DNA of 64,000 nucleotides from DATKBT01 sp035546295. GTDB lineage: Bacteria; Acidobacteriota; Thermoanaerobaculia; Multivoradales; Multivoraceae. Both the position numbers and the translations under genes were made by a program. Under the pieces are notes generated by a model. The model was not told the DNA's origin, searched no databases, and saw only the letters and a list, made by a program, of their open reading frames with translations. The stretch is from the NCBI GenBank assembly GCA_035546295.1, contig DATKBT010000114.1:135880-199879 (forward strand), read 5' to 3'. Positions 18,682-27,691 of the stretch are shown here, one piece after another; position 1 is the first letter of the stretch; each line of letters starts with the position of its first letter.

Positions 18682-18729
18682 TCGGCACCGAGCATACCGC
18701 TCGCCGCTCGTCGCCGGACCCACTCCTCC

Positions 18730-20376
18730 TCACCGCGCCTCGCTGCCCGCGGGGGGCGGGTCCGGCCAGCGAGGGAGCTGCTCCCAGAGCGGTGCGAGGC
18801 ACTTGCTGCCGCACTGCGTCGTGTCGACGCGCACGATGTCGGCCTCCTCGTCCTCATCGATCTCCTGCCAGCGGGCGAGGAACGCGTCGAGGATCTCGAG
18901 GCGGGCGTCGCTGACGCTCGCTGCGCCCCCGCTGCTTGCTGCGCCCCCGCTGCGCCGCTGTCGCAACCGCTCCTCCACCACCTCGCGGGAGGCGCGGCAC
19001 TCCACGAACAGGAAGGGAACCTTCATCGAGTGGGCCAGAGCACGAGCCGCGAGCCGCTCGTCGCGCGAGCGAAAGGAGGCGTCGAGGATCGCGCTGCGCC
19101 CCGAGGCGAGCACCACCTCGGCCCGTCGGCGCAGCTCGCAATACACCTTCTCCGTCGTCTCCTCGCTGTAGGCGCCGGTGAAGGCAGGGTCGTCCTGGTG
19201 CGTGGCCGGATCGATGCCGACCATGGCCTTGCGCGTCGGATCGGCGGCGATCACCGGAGCAGAGAGCCGCTCGCCGAGCGCTCTCGCGACCGTGCTCTTG
19301 CCGGTGGCGATGCTCCCCCCGACCACGATCAGACGCGGCGGCAGCAGGGGGCGCTCGCCGCAGGCCATCGCCAGCCGGAAGTGCCGCCGGGCCCGCCGAC
19401 GGCTGCGCTCGACGACCTCGTGCGCTCCCCCGGACTCCGCCATCATGCCCAGGACCTTGCCGCGCACGAACGCCCGGTAGCTCTCGTAGAAGTCGGCCAG
19501 CGCATACAGGTCGAAGTCGTCGGAGGCCTCGGCGTAGCGGGCGAGCAGCGCCTCCGCCAGATCCACCCGCCCGTGGGCGGCGAGATCCATCGTCAGGAAC
19601 GCCAGGTCGGCGCAGACGTCGCCGTAGCGGAAGCGATCGTTGAACTCGATGCAGTCGAGGATCGAGAGACGGTCGCGACGCTCGCCCTCGAAGTACAGGT
19701 GGTCGAGCCGGAGGTCGCCGTGCCCGTCGCGCACGCGCCCCTGCGCCGCGCGCCGCTCGAGCAGGGATCGGTGTTGCGAGAGGAAGCGGAGCTGCCAATC
19801 GCTCAGCTCGGCGGCCTGCGACGGCTGCAGATACTCGAGCAGGAAGGGGGCGACCTGCCGGAAGTTCTCGCGCACGTTGCGCTCGACCATCGCGGAGTCC
19901 CCGAACCGGGCGGTCTCCTGGTCGGCGCGCGCCGTTGCATGGAACTCGGCCAGCCGGTGTGCGGTCATCGCGATCTCGCGATGACCGAGGACTCCGGCCG
20001 CCAGCAGGGAGTCCGCCCGCGCGTCGTGCGGCAGGCGCCGCATGCGCACCGCCCACTCGACCGCCTCCCCCTCTCCGCCCAGGCGCACCTCGTCGCGAGC
20101 CGACGTCCGCGGCTCGTCGCGAGCCGACGTGATGGGCTCGACTCCGAGATAGACGTCGGAGGTCAGCCGGCGATTGAGCACGACCTCGGCGTCGCAGGCG
20201 GCGCGACGCTGCTCGAGCGTCGAGAAGTCGAGGAAGCCCAGAGTCACCGGCTTCTTGATCTTCCAGACCTCGGCCGGTCCCAGCAGGACCAGCGAGATGT
20301 GCGTCTCCTCGCTCTCCCAGCCCTGGGCCTCGAGACGCTCTCTGAGTCGGCAGAGAGCGGGCGCCAGGTCGCTCAT
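18730..20376 (-). CDS. Bifunctional aminoglycoside-phosphotransferase-like / P-loop kinase protein
   Basis: 548 residues with two kinase-like halves. The N-terminal half has a phosphotransferase fold with GHGDLRLDHLYFEG near residue 220 and ILDCIEFNDRFRYGD. The C-terminal half has a Walker A loop GGSIATGKSTVARAL near residue 355. This architecture is known as a conserved bifunctional protein of unknown substrate; antibiotic resistance should not be assumed. ATG 20376 gives MSDLAPALCRL. The start region, including the ATG, is duplicated 94 bp upstream (20449-20485). Confidence 0.88.
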   Translation of the reverse strand: MSDLAPALCRLRERLEAQGWESEETHISLVLLGPAEVWKIKKPVTLGFLDFSTLEQRRAACDAEVVLNRRLTSDVYLGVEPITSARDEPRTSARDEVRLGGEGEAVEWAVRMRRLPHDARADSLLAAGVLGHREIAMTAHRLAEFHATARADQETARFGDSAMVERNVRENFRQVAPFLLEYLQPSQAAELSDWQLRFLSQHRSLLERRAAQGRVRDGHGDLRLDHLYFEGERRDRLSILDCIEFNDRFRYGDVCADLAFLTMDLAAHGRVDLAEALLARYAEASDDFDLYALADFYESYRAFVRGKVLGMMAESGGAHEVVERSRRRARRHFRLAMACGERPLLPPRLIVVGGSIATGKSTVARALGERLSAPVIAADPTRKAMVGIDPATHQDDPAFTGAYSEETTEKVYCELRRRAEVVLASGRSAILDASFRSRDERLAARALAHSMKVPFLFVECRASREVVEERLRQRRSGGAASSGGAASVSDARLEILDAFLARWQEIDEDEEADIVRVDTTQCGSKCLAPLWEQLPRWPDPPPAGSEAR

Positions 20377-20485
20377 CGGATCCGATTGAAAAGTTGCTTC
20401 ATCTGCCGAAAGTGGCCGCGGAGTGCGGTGCGCGCTCCTCCGCGAGCTGAGCGGGAGCCAGGTCGCTCATCGGATCCGATTGAAA
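20355..20485. repeat. 37-bp direct repeat duplicating the kinase translation start
   Basis: Copies at 20355-20391 and 20449-20485 differ at one base (C at 20362, A at 20456). On the minus strand each contains the upstream bases, ATG and about seven codons (MSDLAPA). The core ATCGGATCCGAT is a perfect 12-bp palindrome. The upstream copy opens a 23-codon frame that ends in TGA between the two copies, so it acts as a decoy start. Confidence 0.92.
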
Positions 20486-20564
20486 CGCCGTTGGATCCTC
20501 GACGCAAGAGCGGTGGCCGCGGTCCGGGGTGCGGTTTTCCCCGATGGGTCCTTATCATCCGCAC

Positions 20565-21078
20565 ATGGTCACCGGCACTCCGCGCGGGCCTCTCGCCGGC
20601 ATCCGCGTGCTCGATTTCTGCAGCTTCATCGCAGGCTCGTTCACGGCGATGCTGCTCGGCGACCTCGGCGCCGAGCGCCACCAACCCCAAGCGGGTCGAG
20701 AACGCCGAGCGGCGGACCGCGATCCTCCAGCCCATCTTCCTGCGCGACAGCGCCGACCACTGGGAGGAGCTGCTCGTCGAGGCCGGGGTGCCGTTCGGCG
20801 CCGTGCGCACCTCGGGCGAGTTCTTCGACCACCCCCAGGTCGAGGCGATGGACATGAGGCCGGTGCTCGAGCACTCCACCTTCGGGCCGATCCGTGTCGC
20901 GGGCGTCCCCTTCCACCTGGAGAAGACTCCCGGCGCGGTCCAGCGCGCGGCGCCGGTGCTGGGGGAGCACGGAGTCGAGATCCTGCGCGAGATCGGCTGC
21001 GACGACGACGAGATCGGTGCGCCGGTGTGCGAGGGCGTCGTGGCGCTGCCGGTCGGAGCGGCCGGGAGCGGCGATTGA
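20565..21078 (+). pseudogene. CaiB/BaiF CoA-transferase remnant with large internal deletion
   Basis: The first 37-38 residues from ATG 20565 are a normal family-III CoA-transferase start (GPLAGIRVLDFCSFIAGSFTAMLLGDLGAE). At about 20675-20690 the sequence jumps to the C-terminal region in another frame: TNPKRVENAERRTAILQPIF, WEELLVEAGVPFGAVRTSGE, DHPQVEAMDMRP, to the stop at 21076-21078. Family members are about 400 residues, so roughly 230-250 central residues including the catalytic Asp region are gone and the frame is shifted. It cannot make an active enzyme. Confidence 0.85.
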
Positions 21079-21467
21079 CGGTTCGCGAGGCCGAGGCGGC
21101 GCGCGGGGCGGCCGCGCTCTGGAGGACCAGGCTCGCGGCGCTCGCGATCTGTGCCGGGCTCTCGTCGCTGTTCTTCATCGACCTCTGCGACCTGATCTTC
21201 GACTGCGGCTGCCGGCCGCTCTGGGCGGGGGCCGCCGATCACTGCAACGTCCACGACGCGGCGACGCGGAGCTGTCCGTGGTGCGTCAGCGGACGCTGGG
21301 GCGTCTACCTGCCGATGGGTGTCATCCTGGCAGGCCAGGCCGCCGCGCTCCTCGTGCCGGGGCGGCTCGCGCTGGGCTGGCGGGTCGCGCTCGCGGCCGG
21401 GGCGTTCTTCGTGCTCGGAGGGGCGGTCGGGCTGGGGTTCGGGCTGGCGCACGGGTACTGGTCGTAG
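21075..21467 (+). CDS. Small cysteine-containing membrane protein, function unknown
   Basis: 130 residues from TTG 21075, which overlaps the TGA of the CoA-transferase remnant as TTGA. Hydrophobic segments lie near residues 19-36, 74-90 and 99-122. A Cys-rich loop between the first two contains DLCDLIFDCGC, ADHCNVHD and SCPWC, which could form disulphides or bind metal in the periplasm. No family is recognised. Its start relies on coupling to a now broken upstream gene, so expression may have changed. Confidence 0.7.
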   Translation: MTVREAEAARGAAALWRTRLAALAICAGLSSLFFIDLCDLIFDCGCRPLWAGAADHCNVHDAATRSCPWCVSGRWGVYLPMGVILAGQAAALLVPGRLALGWRVALAAGAFFVLGGAVGLGFGLAHGYWS

Positions 21468-21582
21468 CGCCGGCTCCGGGCTCTCGGGGAGCGCGCGGTG
21501 TCGATCGGCCGACCGGAAGCGCGACCGCTTTACGAGACCGGTGGTCATCCCACCAAAGGCTGTCCGGCCCTTCGTGACCCGT

Positions 21583-23112
21583 CTACCGTGATCTCGGGAA
21601 GCCGAGGTCGACGCCGCGGCGCTCGGGATCGCCGAAGCGGCGGGTGACGACCTTCTGTCGGGTGTAGAAGTGGACGCCCTCGGGCCCGTAGATGCCGTGC
21701 GCGCCGAACAGCGATTGCCGCCAGCCGCCGAACGAGTGGTAGCCGACCGGCACCGGGATCGGGACGTTGACGCCGACCATCCCCACCTCGACCTCCGACT
21801 CGAAACGCCGAGCCGCGCCGCCGTCCTCGGTGAAGACCGCGACGCCGTTGGCCCAGGGGTTCGAGTTCACCAGCCCGACCGCCTCGGCAAAATTCTCGAC
21901 GCGCACCACCGAGAGCACCGGGCCGAAGATCTCGTCCCGGTAGAGCTCGCTCGCCGGGTCGACCCGGTCGAACAGGGTCGGTCCCAGGAAGAACCCCTGC
22001 GGGCAGCCTCGCACCTCGATCCCGCGCCCGTCGCGAACCGGCGTCGCCCCGGCCGCAGCGCCGCGCTCGACGTAGCCGGCGACCCGGTCGCGGTGCTCGC
22101 GGCTGATCAGCGGTCCCATCTCGGAGCCGGGATCGCTCGCCGGTCCGACGCGGAGCCGGTCGATGCGCTCGGCGATCGCGGGCACCAACCGGTCGCCGAC
22201 GTCGCCGACCGCGACCACCACCGAGACCGCCATGCAGCGCTCCCCCGCCGATCCGTAGCCGGCCGAGACCGCGGCGTCGGCGGCCCCCTCGACGTCGGCG
22301 TCGGGCAGCACGACCATGTGGTTCTTGGCCCCGCCCAGCGCCTGGACCCGCTTGCCGGCGCGCGTCCCGGCCGCGTAGATCGAACGTGCGACCGGAGTCG
22401 AGCCGACGAACGAGACGGCCGCGACGTCGTCGTGCTCGAGCAGGCGCGCGACCGCGGTCCGATCGCCGTGCACCACATTGAGCACCCCGGGCGGCAGCCG
22501 GGCCTCGTTGAACAGCTCGGCGAGGAGGGTCGGCGCCGTCGGGTCCTTCTCCGAGGGCTTGAGCACGAAGGTGTTGCCGCAGGCGAGCGCGATCGGGATC
22601 ATCCACAGCGGCACCATCACCGGGAAGTTGAACGGCGTGACGCCGGCGACGACTCCGACCGGTTCGCGCACCGAGTAGACGTCGAGCCCGGTGGCGACGC
22701 CCGCCGAGTGCTCGCCCTTGAGGAGCTGCGGCGCCGCGCAGGCGAAGTCGATCACCTCGAGACCGCGCTGGACCTCGCCGGCGGCGTCGAGTCGCGTCTT
22801 GCCGTGCTCGCACGAGATCGTCTCGGCGAGCCGATCGGCGCTCGCCAGCACCCGCGCGCGCAGCTCGAACAGCACCTGGGCCCGCCGGGCCGCCGGCATC
22901 GCCCGCCAGGCCGGGAGCGCGGCGCGCGCGGCCGCGACCGCGGCATCGACCTCGGCGTCGGTGGCGAATGCGACCCGCGCGACCGCCCCGCCGGCGGCGG
23001 GATCGAACACCGGTCCGAAGCGCTCGCTGGCCGACGGGAAGCTCTCGCCGCCGATCCAGTGGTCGATGCGGCGGAGGTCACGAGCCGCCGTCGCCTCGGT
23101 GACCGTCGTCAT
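21583..23112 (-). CDS. mmsA: Methylmalonate-semialdehyde dehydrogenase (CoA-acylating)
   Basis: 509 residues of the CoA-acylating aldehyde dehydrogenase subgroup, which converts (methyl)malonate semialdehyde plus CoA and NAD+ to propionyl- or acetyl-CoA in valine, pyrimidine or inositol breakdown. Motifs are VAGVTPFNFPVMVPLWMIP, FVGSTPVARSIY and the catalytic Cys (about residue 292) in SAGERCMAVS. The C-terminal GGWRQSLFGAHGIYGPEGVHFYTR is typical of MmsA. ATG 23112 overlaps the stop of the DUF885 gene as ATGA. Confidence 0.93.
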   Translation of the reverse strand: MTTVTEATAARDLRRIDHWIGGESFPSASERFGPVFDPAAGGAVARVAFATDAEVDAAVAAARAALPAWRAMPAARRAQVLFELRARVLASADRLAETISCEHGKTRLDAAGEVQRGLEVIDFACAAPQLLKGEHSAGVATGLDVYSVREPVGVVAGVTPFNFPVMVPLWMIPIALACGNTFVLKPSEKDPTAPTLLAELFNEARLPPGVLNVVHGDRTAVARLLEHDDVAAVSFVGSTPVARSIYAAGTRAGKRVQALGGAKNHMVVLPDADVEGAADAAVSAGYGSAGERCMAVSVVVAVGDVGDRLVPAIAERIDRLRVGPASDPGSEMGPLISREHRDRVAGYVERGAAAGATPVRDGRGIEVRGCPQGFFLGPTLFDRVDPASELYRDEIFGPVLSVVRVENFAEAVGLVNSNPWANGVAVFTEDGGAARRFESEVEVGMVGVNVPIPVPVGYHSFGGWRQSLFGAHGIYGPEGVHFYTRQKVVTRRFGDPERRGVDLGFPRSR

Positions 23113-24935
23113 GCGTCCGCCCCCGCCTTCTCCCGCTCGATGAATCGCTCGATGCTGCGCTCGAGCACCGCCATCGGCAGCGAGCCGTGCTCGAGCACCG
23201 CCTCGTGGAACCGCCGCACGTCGAACCGGTCGCCGAGCTCCGCCCTCGCCCGCTCGCGCAGCTCGATCAGCTTGCGCTTTCCCATCTGGTAGGCGAGCGC
23301 CTGGGCCGGGATGTCGGCCGAGTAGCGCAGCGACTCGGTCGCGATCTGGGTCTCGGATTCGAGCGTGTGCTGGCGCATGTAGTCCCGCCCCTGCTCGAGC
23401 GACCACCCCATCAGGTTCATGCCCGGGTCCACCACGAGCCGAGTCGCCAGGAAGATCTCGAGGACGAAGTAGCCATACCGGGAGTACGGGTCCGCGTAGA
23501 TCCCGACCTGGTCGCCGAGCGCCGAGGCGTAGGAGCCCCAGCCCTCGGTGTAGGCGCCGTGGAGGTCGTTGCGCCGGATGCGCGGCAGCGACTCGTTCTC
23601 GAGCTGGCGCCCGATGTGGAAGTGATGCCCCGGGATCAGCTCGTGCAGCGACACCGCTTCGAGATTGAGCCAGCTCCGCTGGTCGAGCCGCGAGCCGTTG
23701 AAGTAGTAGATGCCGCGCGGCTCCTTCGGGCTCGGCGCGTCGTAGTAGCCGTAGGTCTGCGAGGGCTCGAGGGCCGGGTCGAGCCGTTCGGCGCCGTAGG
23801 GCGCGCGGGGCCGCCGCAGGAAGAGCTCCTCGACGTGGGCTTCCATCTTCTCGGCCGCCGTCATCAGCCGGTCGCCGACCTCCTCCGGAGTGTCGGGGAA
23901 GAAGCGCGGGTCGGTCTGCAGGAAGCGCCGGAACGCCGCGCGATCCCCCTCGAAGCCGGTCGCCTCGCGGATCGAGTCCATCTCGGCCTCCATCTCGGCG
24001 ACCAGCTCGAGCCCGACGCGGTGGACCTCCTCGGGAGTCACGTCCATCGTTGTCGACCGGCGCACCGCGAACCGGTAGTACTCCTCGCCCCGCGGCCACT
24101 GGCGAGCGCCGACCTCCTCCGGAGCCGCGGCCGCGTAGTCCTCCTGGAGGTAATCGAGCAGGCTCTGCGCCGCGGGATGCACGGACTCCCTGACCCGTTG
24201 CTCGATCCCGCTCTCGAGCCGCTGGCGCTCGGCTGCGTCGAGCGCCGAGGTGCGCTCCGCGGCGACCGGCGGCGCCGTGCCGAACCAGAAGGGGCCTTCG
24301 CGTGGCGCGACCAGCAGCGAAGAAACGATGCCCTGGGCCGCGTGCAGGTTCGGGCGCGGCACCACGATGCCGCGCTCGTGCTGCCCCCGCACCCGCTCCT
24401 CGAGCTGGACGACGTACGGGCCGACGTCGTCGACCAGGTCGATGTAGGCGTCGACGTTGCCCGGGTTCGACAGCGGCATCGCCGCGAACAGCGAGCGCAA
24501 CGAAGGCAAGGGTGACGAATACGACGGCAGGATGCCCTCGTGCCAGAAGAACTCGTGTCCCTCGATCGCGGTGGCGAGCTGCCAGCGGAGCGACTCGAGG
24601 GTCACCAGCTCGGCCTCGTCGAGAGAGCCCGCATCGATCGCGTCGAGCCGGGCGACGAAGCCCCGCGCCCGTTCGACCGCGGCCTCGGCCGCCGCGTGCG
24701 ACAGGTCGTCGAGGCGCTCGATGGACAGCCCCTCGCGCATGCGCAGCAGGGCGCTGCGCTCGAGGCCGGCGTCCCAGAGCTCCCCGGCGATCGCGTCGAG
24801 CTCGGCACTGGCAGGCGCCTCGTGATCCGCCGGCTCCTCGAGGGCCGGCTGGCACGACAGCAGAGCTCCGGCGAAGCCCAGGATCACGGCTCTCGCGAAC
24901 GACGATCCCGGTCTCGGTCTCGTTGCCGCTCCCAT
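23109..24935 (-). CDS. DUF885 family lipoprotein, probable zinc peptidase
   Basis: 608 residues. A signal peptide ends in a lipobox (GALLSCQPA, Cys28), so it is probably anchored to a membrane. The DUF885 fold is shown by HELIPGHHFHIGRQLE near residue 433 (HExxHH-like zinc site) and GAYTEGWGSYASALGDQVG. Relatives are predicted metallopeptidases, some acting as dipeptidases. It is translationally coupled to mmsA, an unexpected partner. Confidence 0.88.
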   Translation of the reverse strand: MGAATRPRPGSSFARAVILGFAGALLSCQPALEEPADHEAPASAELDAIAGELWDAGLERSALLRMREGLSIERLDDLSHAAAEAAVERARGFVARLDAIDAGSLDEAELVTLESLRWQLATAIEGHEFFWHEGILPSYSSPLPSLRSLFAAMPLSNPGNVDAYIDLVDDVGPYVVQLEERVRGQHERGIVVPRPNLHAAQGIVSSLLVAPREGPFWFGTAPPVAAERTSALDAAERQRLESGIEQRVRESVHPAAQSLLDYLQEDYAAAAPEEVGARQWPRGEEYYRFAVRRSTTMDVTPEEVHRVGLELVAEMEAEMDSIREATGFEGDRAAFRRFLQTDPRFFPDTPEEVGDRLMTAAEKMEAHVEELFLRRPRAPYGAERLDPALEPSQTYGYYDAPSPKEPRGIYYFNGSRLDQRSWLNLEAVSLHELIPGHHFHIGRQLENESLPRIRRNDLHGAYTEGWGSYASALGDQVGIYADPYSRYGYFVLEIFLATRLVVDPGMNLMGWSLEQGRDYMRQHTLESETQIATESLRYSADIPAQALAYQMGKRKLIELRERARAELGDRFDVRRFHEAVLEHGSLPMAVLERSIERFIEREKAGADA

Positions 24936-25022
24936 ACGGGCAGCCTAACCCGAACCGTGCTCTCGCCGCGCCCGGTGTCGTGTGAAAGGCTCGCAACCCG
25001 CTCGGCCCGCGGTCGGGCCCGA

Positions 25023-25058
25023 CGATCCCGACCGAATCCGCGATCCCGACTGAATCCG
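25023..25058. repeat. 18-bp tandem duplication just upstream of a start codon
   Basis: CGATCCCGACCGAATCCG (25023-25040) and CGATCCCGACTGAATCCG (25041-25058) differ at one base and end 7 bp before ATG 25066. There is no clear ribosome-binding site between the repeat and the start. Confidence 0.9.
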
Positions 25059-25065
25059 TCGCGTC

Positions 25066-26046
25066 ATGCCCAACACCACGTCCCGCGCCCTGCCCCGCTA
25101 CGAGGACGTCGCCGCCGCCGCCGAGCGCCTCCGAGACGTCGTCCACCGCACGCCGGTTCACACCTCCCGGACTCTCGACGATCGGATCGGCGCCCACGTC
25201 CTGCTCAAGTGCGAGAACCTGCAGCGGACCGGCTCGTTCAAGATCCGCGGCGCCTACAACGCCCTGGCCCTGCACCGGGAGCGTCACCCCGAGATCGGGG
25301 TCGCCACCTTCTCCTCGGGCAACCACGCCCAGGCGATGTCGCTCTCCTCGAGGCTGCTCGGCGTCCCGACTACGATCGTGATGCCGCGCGACGCGCCGGC
25401 GGTCAAGCTCGAGGCGACCCGCGGCTACGGGGCCGAGGTTGTGCTCTACGACCGGGAGGAGACGACTCGCGAGGAGGTCGCCGCCGCGCTCGCCGAGGAG
25501 CGCGGCCTCGCCGTGATCCCCGCCTACGATCACGCCGACGTCATCGCCGGCCAGGGGACCGTCGTCCGCGAGCTGATCGAGGACGCGGGGCGGCTCGACC
25601 TGCTGCTGGTCTGCCTGGGGGGCGGCGGGCTGCTCTCCGGCTGTGCGCTCTCGGCGCGGGCTCTCGCCTCCGGCTGCCGCATCGTGGGAGTCGAGCCGGC
25701 GCTCGCCGACGACGGGGCCCGCTCGTTTCACACCGGAACGCTCCACCGCGTCCACAACCCGCCGACGATCGCAGACGGTGCGCGTACGCCCTGTCTCGGC
25801 GAGCTCACCTTCCCGCTGATCCGCCAGCTGGTCGACGACGTCGTCACGGTCGACGAGGAGTCGATCATCGACTCGATGCGCTTCCTCTGGGAGCGCGTGA
25901 AGCTGGTGGTCGAGCCCACCGGCGCGCTCGCCCTCGCCGCTTTGACCTCGGGTGTCGTCGAACCGGACGCCGGATCGCGCGTCGGGGTCACCGTCACCGG
26001 AGGCAACGTCGATCTGGCGGCCGGCGCGGCGCTGCTCGCCCGATGA
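25066..26046 (+). CDS. Threonine/serine dehydratase-like PLP enzyme
   Basis: 326 residues, fold type II PLP enzyme. The PLP lysine is Lys59 in TGSFKIRGAYNA; FSSGNHAQAMSLSSRLLG and the phosphate loop CLGGGGLLSG are intact. The C-terminal regulatory ACT-like domain of biosynthetic IlvA is absent, so this is the catabolic dehydratase / serine racemase / hydroxyaspartate ammonia-lyase group. Substrate cannot be fixed. It diverges from the DUF885-mmsA operon across 130 bp. Confidence 0.9.
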   Translation: MPNTTSRALPRYEDVAAAAERLRDVVHRTPVHTSRTLDDRIGAHVLLKCENLQRTGSFKIRGAYNALALHRERHPEIGVATFSSGNHAQAMSLSSRLLGVPTTIVMPRDAPAVKLEATRGYGAEVVLYDREETTREEVAAALAEERGLAVIPAYDHADVIAGQGTVVRELIEDAGRLDLLLVCLGGGGLLSGCALSARALASGCRIVGVEPALADDGARSFHTGTLHRVHNPPTIADGARTPCLGELTFPLIRQLVDDVVTVDEESIIDSMRFLWERVKLVVEPTGALALAALTSGVVEPDAGSRVGVTVTGGNVDLAAGAALLAR

Positions 26047-26098
26047 CGTGGCTGCGGCACGCCTCCTCGGTGGGGGCCCCTCCGGCGCAGGAGGCGCC

Positions 26099-27274
26099 GT
26101 GAGCCAGCTCGAGCTGCGCACCCACGCCTCGCTCTCGGAGGTCCCGGAGGAGGCTTGGCAGGGGCTCGAGCGCTTCGGCAACCCGTTCCTCGACTGGCGC
26201 TTCCTGCAGGCGCTCGAGGACACGCGCTGCGTCTGCCCGGAGCGCGGCTGGGCGCCCTGCCACCTGACCCTGAGCGAGGGCTCGGAGCTGGTCGCCGCCG
26301 CCCCCGCCTACGTCAAGGACGACGGCATGGGCGATTTCTCGCGCGACTGGGGCTTCCAGGAGCTGATCGGCCATCTCGGCGGCAGCCTCTATCCCAAGCT
26401 GGTGCTCGGCATCCCGTTCTCGCCGGTGACCGGGCCGCGCTTCCTGGTGCGCAAGGGGTTCGACCGGACCGCCGCGATCGGCGGCCTGCTCGAGCTCGCC
26501 AAGGAGGCGGCGCGGCGCAACGACTTCGCCAGCGTCCAGGTGCTCTACCACCTCGCCGAGGAGCGCCCGGCGCTGCGCGCCGCCGAGCTCGCGGAGCGAA
26601 TCATGATCCAGTACCACTGGAGCAACCGCGGCTACCCCACCTTCGAAGCATGGCTGAGCGCGCTGCCGTCGAAGAAGCGGACCCAGATCCGACGCGAGCG
26701 GCGCGAGCCCGAGCGGCAGGGGATCGCGATCCGCACGGTGCGGGCCGCCGAGCTGTCGCGCGAAGAGCTGGCGAAGACCGCCGCCCTCGCTCATCGCCTG
26801 TACCGATCGACCACCGAGAAGTACATGTGGGGGGGCGCCTACCTCAACCGCGCGATGATCGGCGCGCTGTTCGAACGGCTGAGCGACCACGTCGAGCTGG
26901 TGCTGGCGGAGCGCGAAGGCGCCAAAGCGTCCCACGTCGTCGCCGGCGCCCTCAACTTTGCCAGCGCCACGCACCTCTACGGCCGCTACTGGGGTTGCTT
27001 CGAAGAACACAGGTTCCTCCACTTCAACGTCTGCCTCTACCACTCGATCGAGGACTGCATCGCACGCGGGCTGTCGGTGTTCGAGGGAGGCGCGGGCGGC
27101 GAGCACAAGCTCGCGCGGGGATTCGATCCCGAGCCCGTCTGGTGCGCGCACTGGTTTGCCGACGCCCGGGTGCAGCACGGCGTCGCGAGGGCGCTGCGGG
27201 TCGACGGCGAGGTGCGATTGCAGCAGATCCGCGAGTACCGGGAGCGCAAGAGGCTCCCCCGAGTCGACTGGTAG
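26099..27274 (+). CDS. FemAB/GNAT-superfamily protein (COG3146-like)
   Basis: 391 residues from GTG 26099, which has a strong AGGAGG site. It resembles the COG3146 'peptidoglycan biosynthesis/recognition' acyltransferase group: GNPFLDWRFLQALE near the start, PAYVKDDGMGDFSRDWGF, LPSKKRTQIRRERRE around residue 195 and a second GNAT half with GRYWGCFEEHRFLHFNVCLYH. These usually use aminoacyl-tRNA or acyl-CoA; the substrate is not known. Its TAG stop is part of a likely promoter of clpS. Confidence 0.86.
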   Translation: MSQLELRTHASLSEVPEEAWQGLERFGNPFLDWRFLQALEDTRCVCPERGWAPCHLTLSEGSELVAAAPAYVKDDGMGDFSRDWGFQELIGHLGGSLYPKLVLGIPFSPVTGPRFLVRKGFDRTAAIGGLLELAKEAARRNDFASVQVLYHLAEERPALRAAELAERIMIQYHWSNRGYPTFEAWLSALPSKKRTQIRRERREPERQGIAIRTVRAAELSREELAKTAALAHRLYRSTTEKYMWGGAYLNRAMIGALFERLSDHVELVLAEREGAKASHVVAGALNFASATHLYGRYWGCFEEHRFLHFNVCLYHSIEDCIARGLSVFEGGAGGEHKLARGFDPEPVWCAHWFADARVQHGVARALRVDGEVRLQQIREYRERKRLPRVDW

Positions 27275-27277
27275 AAT
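27269..27277 (+). promoter_or_regulatory. Extended -10 promoter for clpS
   Basis: TGGTAGAAT matches an extended -10 (TGn plus five of six TATAAT bases) and ends 9 bp before ATG 27287. The hexamer includes the TAG stop of the upstream gene. Transcription would start around 27284, leaving a leader of only about 3 nt, and no ribosome-binding site is present. Confidence 0.5.
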
Positions 27278-27286
27278 CCGCCTCGT

Positions 27287-27691
27287 ATGGCCAGGTTCGA
27301 CGACGACCGCCACGGAGAAGGAGCGGGAAAAGTCCTGACGCGCACCCAGACGCGAACGGCGCTCAAGCGCCCGCGGATGTACAAGGTGCTCCTGCACAAC
27401 GACGACTACACGCCGCGGGAGTTCGTGGTGCTGGTGCTCCAGCACGTGTTCGTGATGAGCGAGGCCGAGGCCTCGCGGCTGATGCTCCACGTCCACAACC
27501 ACGGCGTGGGCGTCGCCGGGATCTATCCGTTCTCGGTGGCCGAGACCAAGGTCGCCGAGGTCGGCGCCGCCGCCGAGAAGGCCAAGTTCCCGCTGATGGC
27601 GACCCTCGAGCCCGAGAGCGACGGCGACGAAGACGACGGCGAGCAGGGCGGCAACGACGGCGGCTGGACCCACGGAGGCCCCCCTTCTTGA
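27287..27691 (+). CDS. clpS: ATP-dependent Clp protease adaptor ClpS
   Basis: 134 residues. The ClpS core is residues about 28-108: YKVLLHNDDYTPREFVVLVLQHVF, MLHVHNHGVGVAGIYPFSVAETK. It binds N-degron substrates (bulky N-terminal residues) and hands them to ClpAP. A C-terminal acidic/Gly-rich tail of about 25 residues is extra. It is directly followed by clpA, the usual partner. The stop codon lies inside an 18-bp tandem repeat. Confidence 0.96.
   Translation: MARFDDDRHGEGAGKVLTRTQTRTALKRPRMYKVLLHNDDYTPREFVVLVLQHVFVMSEAEASRLMLHVHNHGVGVAGIYPFSVAETKVAEVGAAAEKAKFPLMATLEPESDGDEDDGEQGGNDGGWTHGGPPS

Noticed and set aside
18730..20376. Antibiotic resistance by the aminoglycoside-phosphotransferase-like domain
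   Set aside because: The two-kinase architecture belongs to a conserved group of unknown substrate; nothing in the context points to resistance.
17224..21078. A 1284-codon plus-strand open frame across the kinase genes
   Set aside because: It is antisense to three well-supported minus-strand proteins and has no domain similarity except its last ~130 codons, which are the CoA-transferase remnant. High GC content creates long antisense frames.
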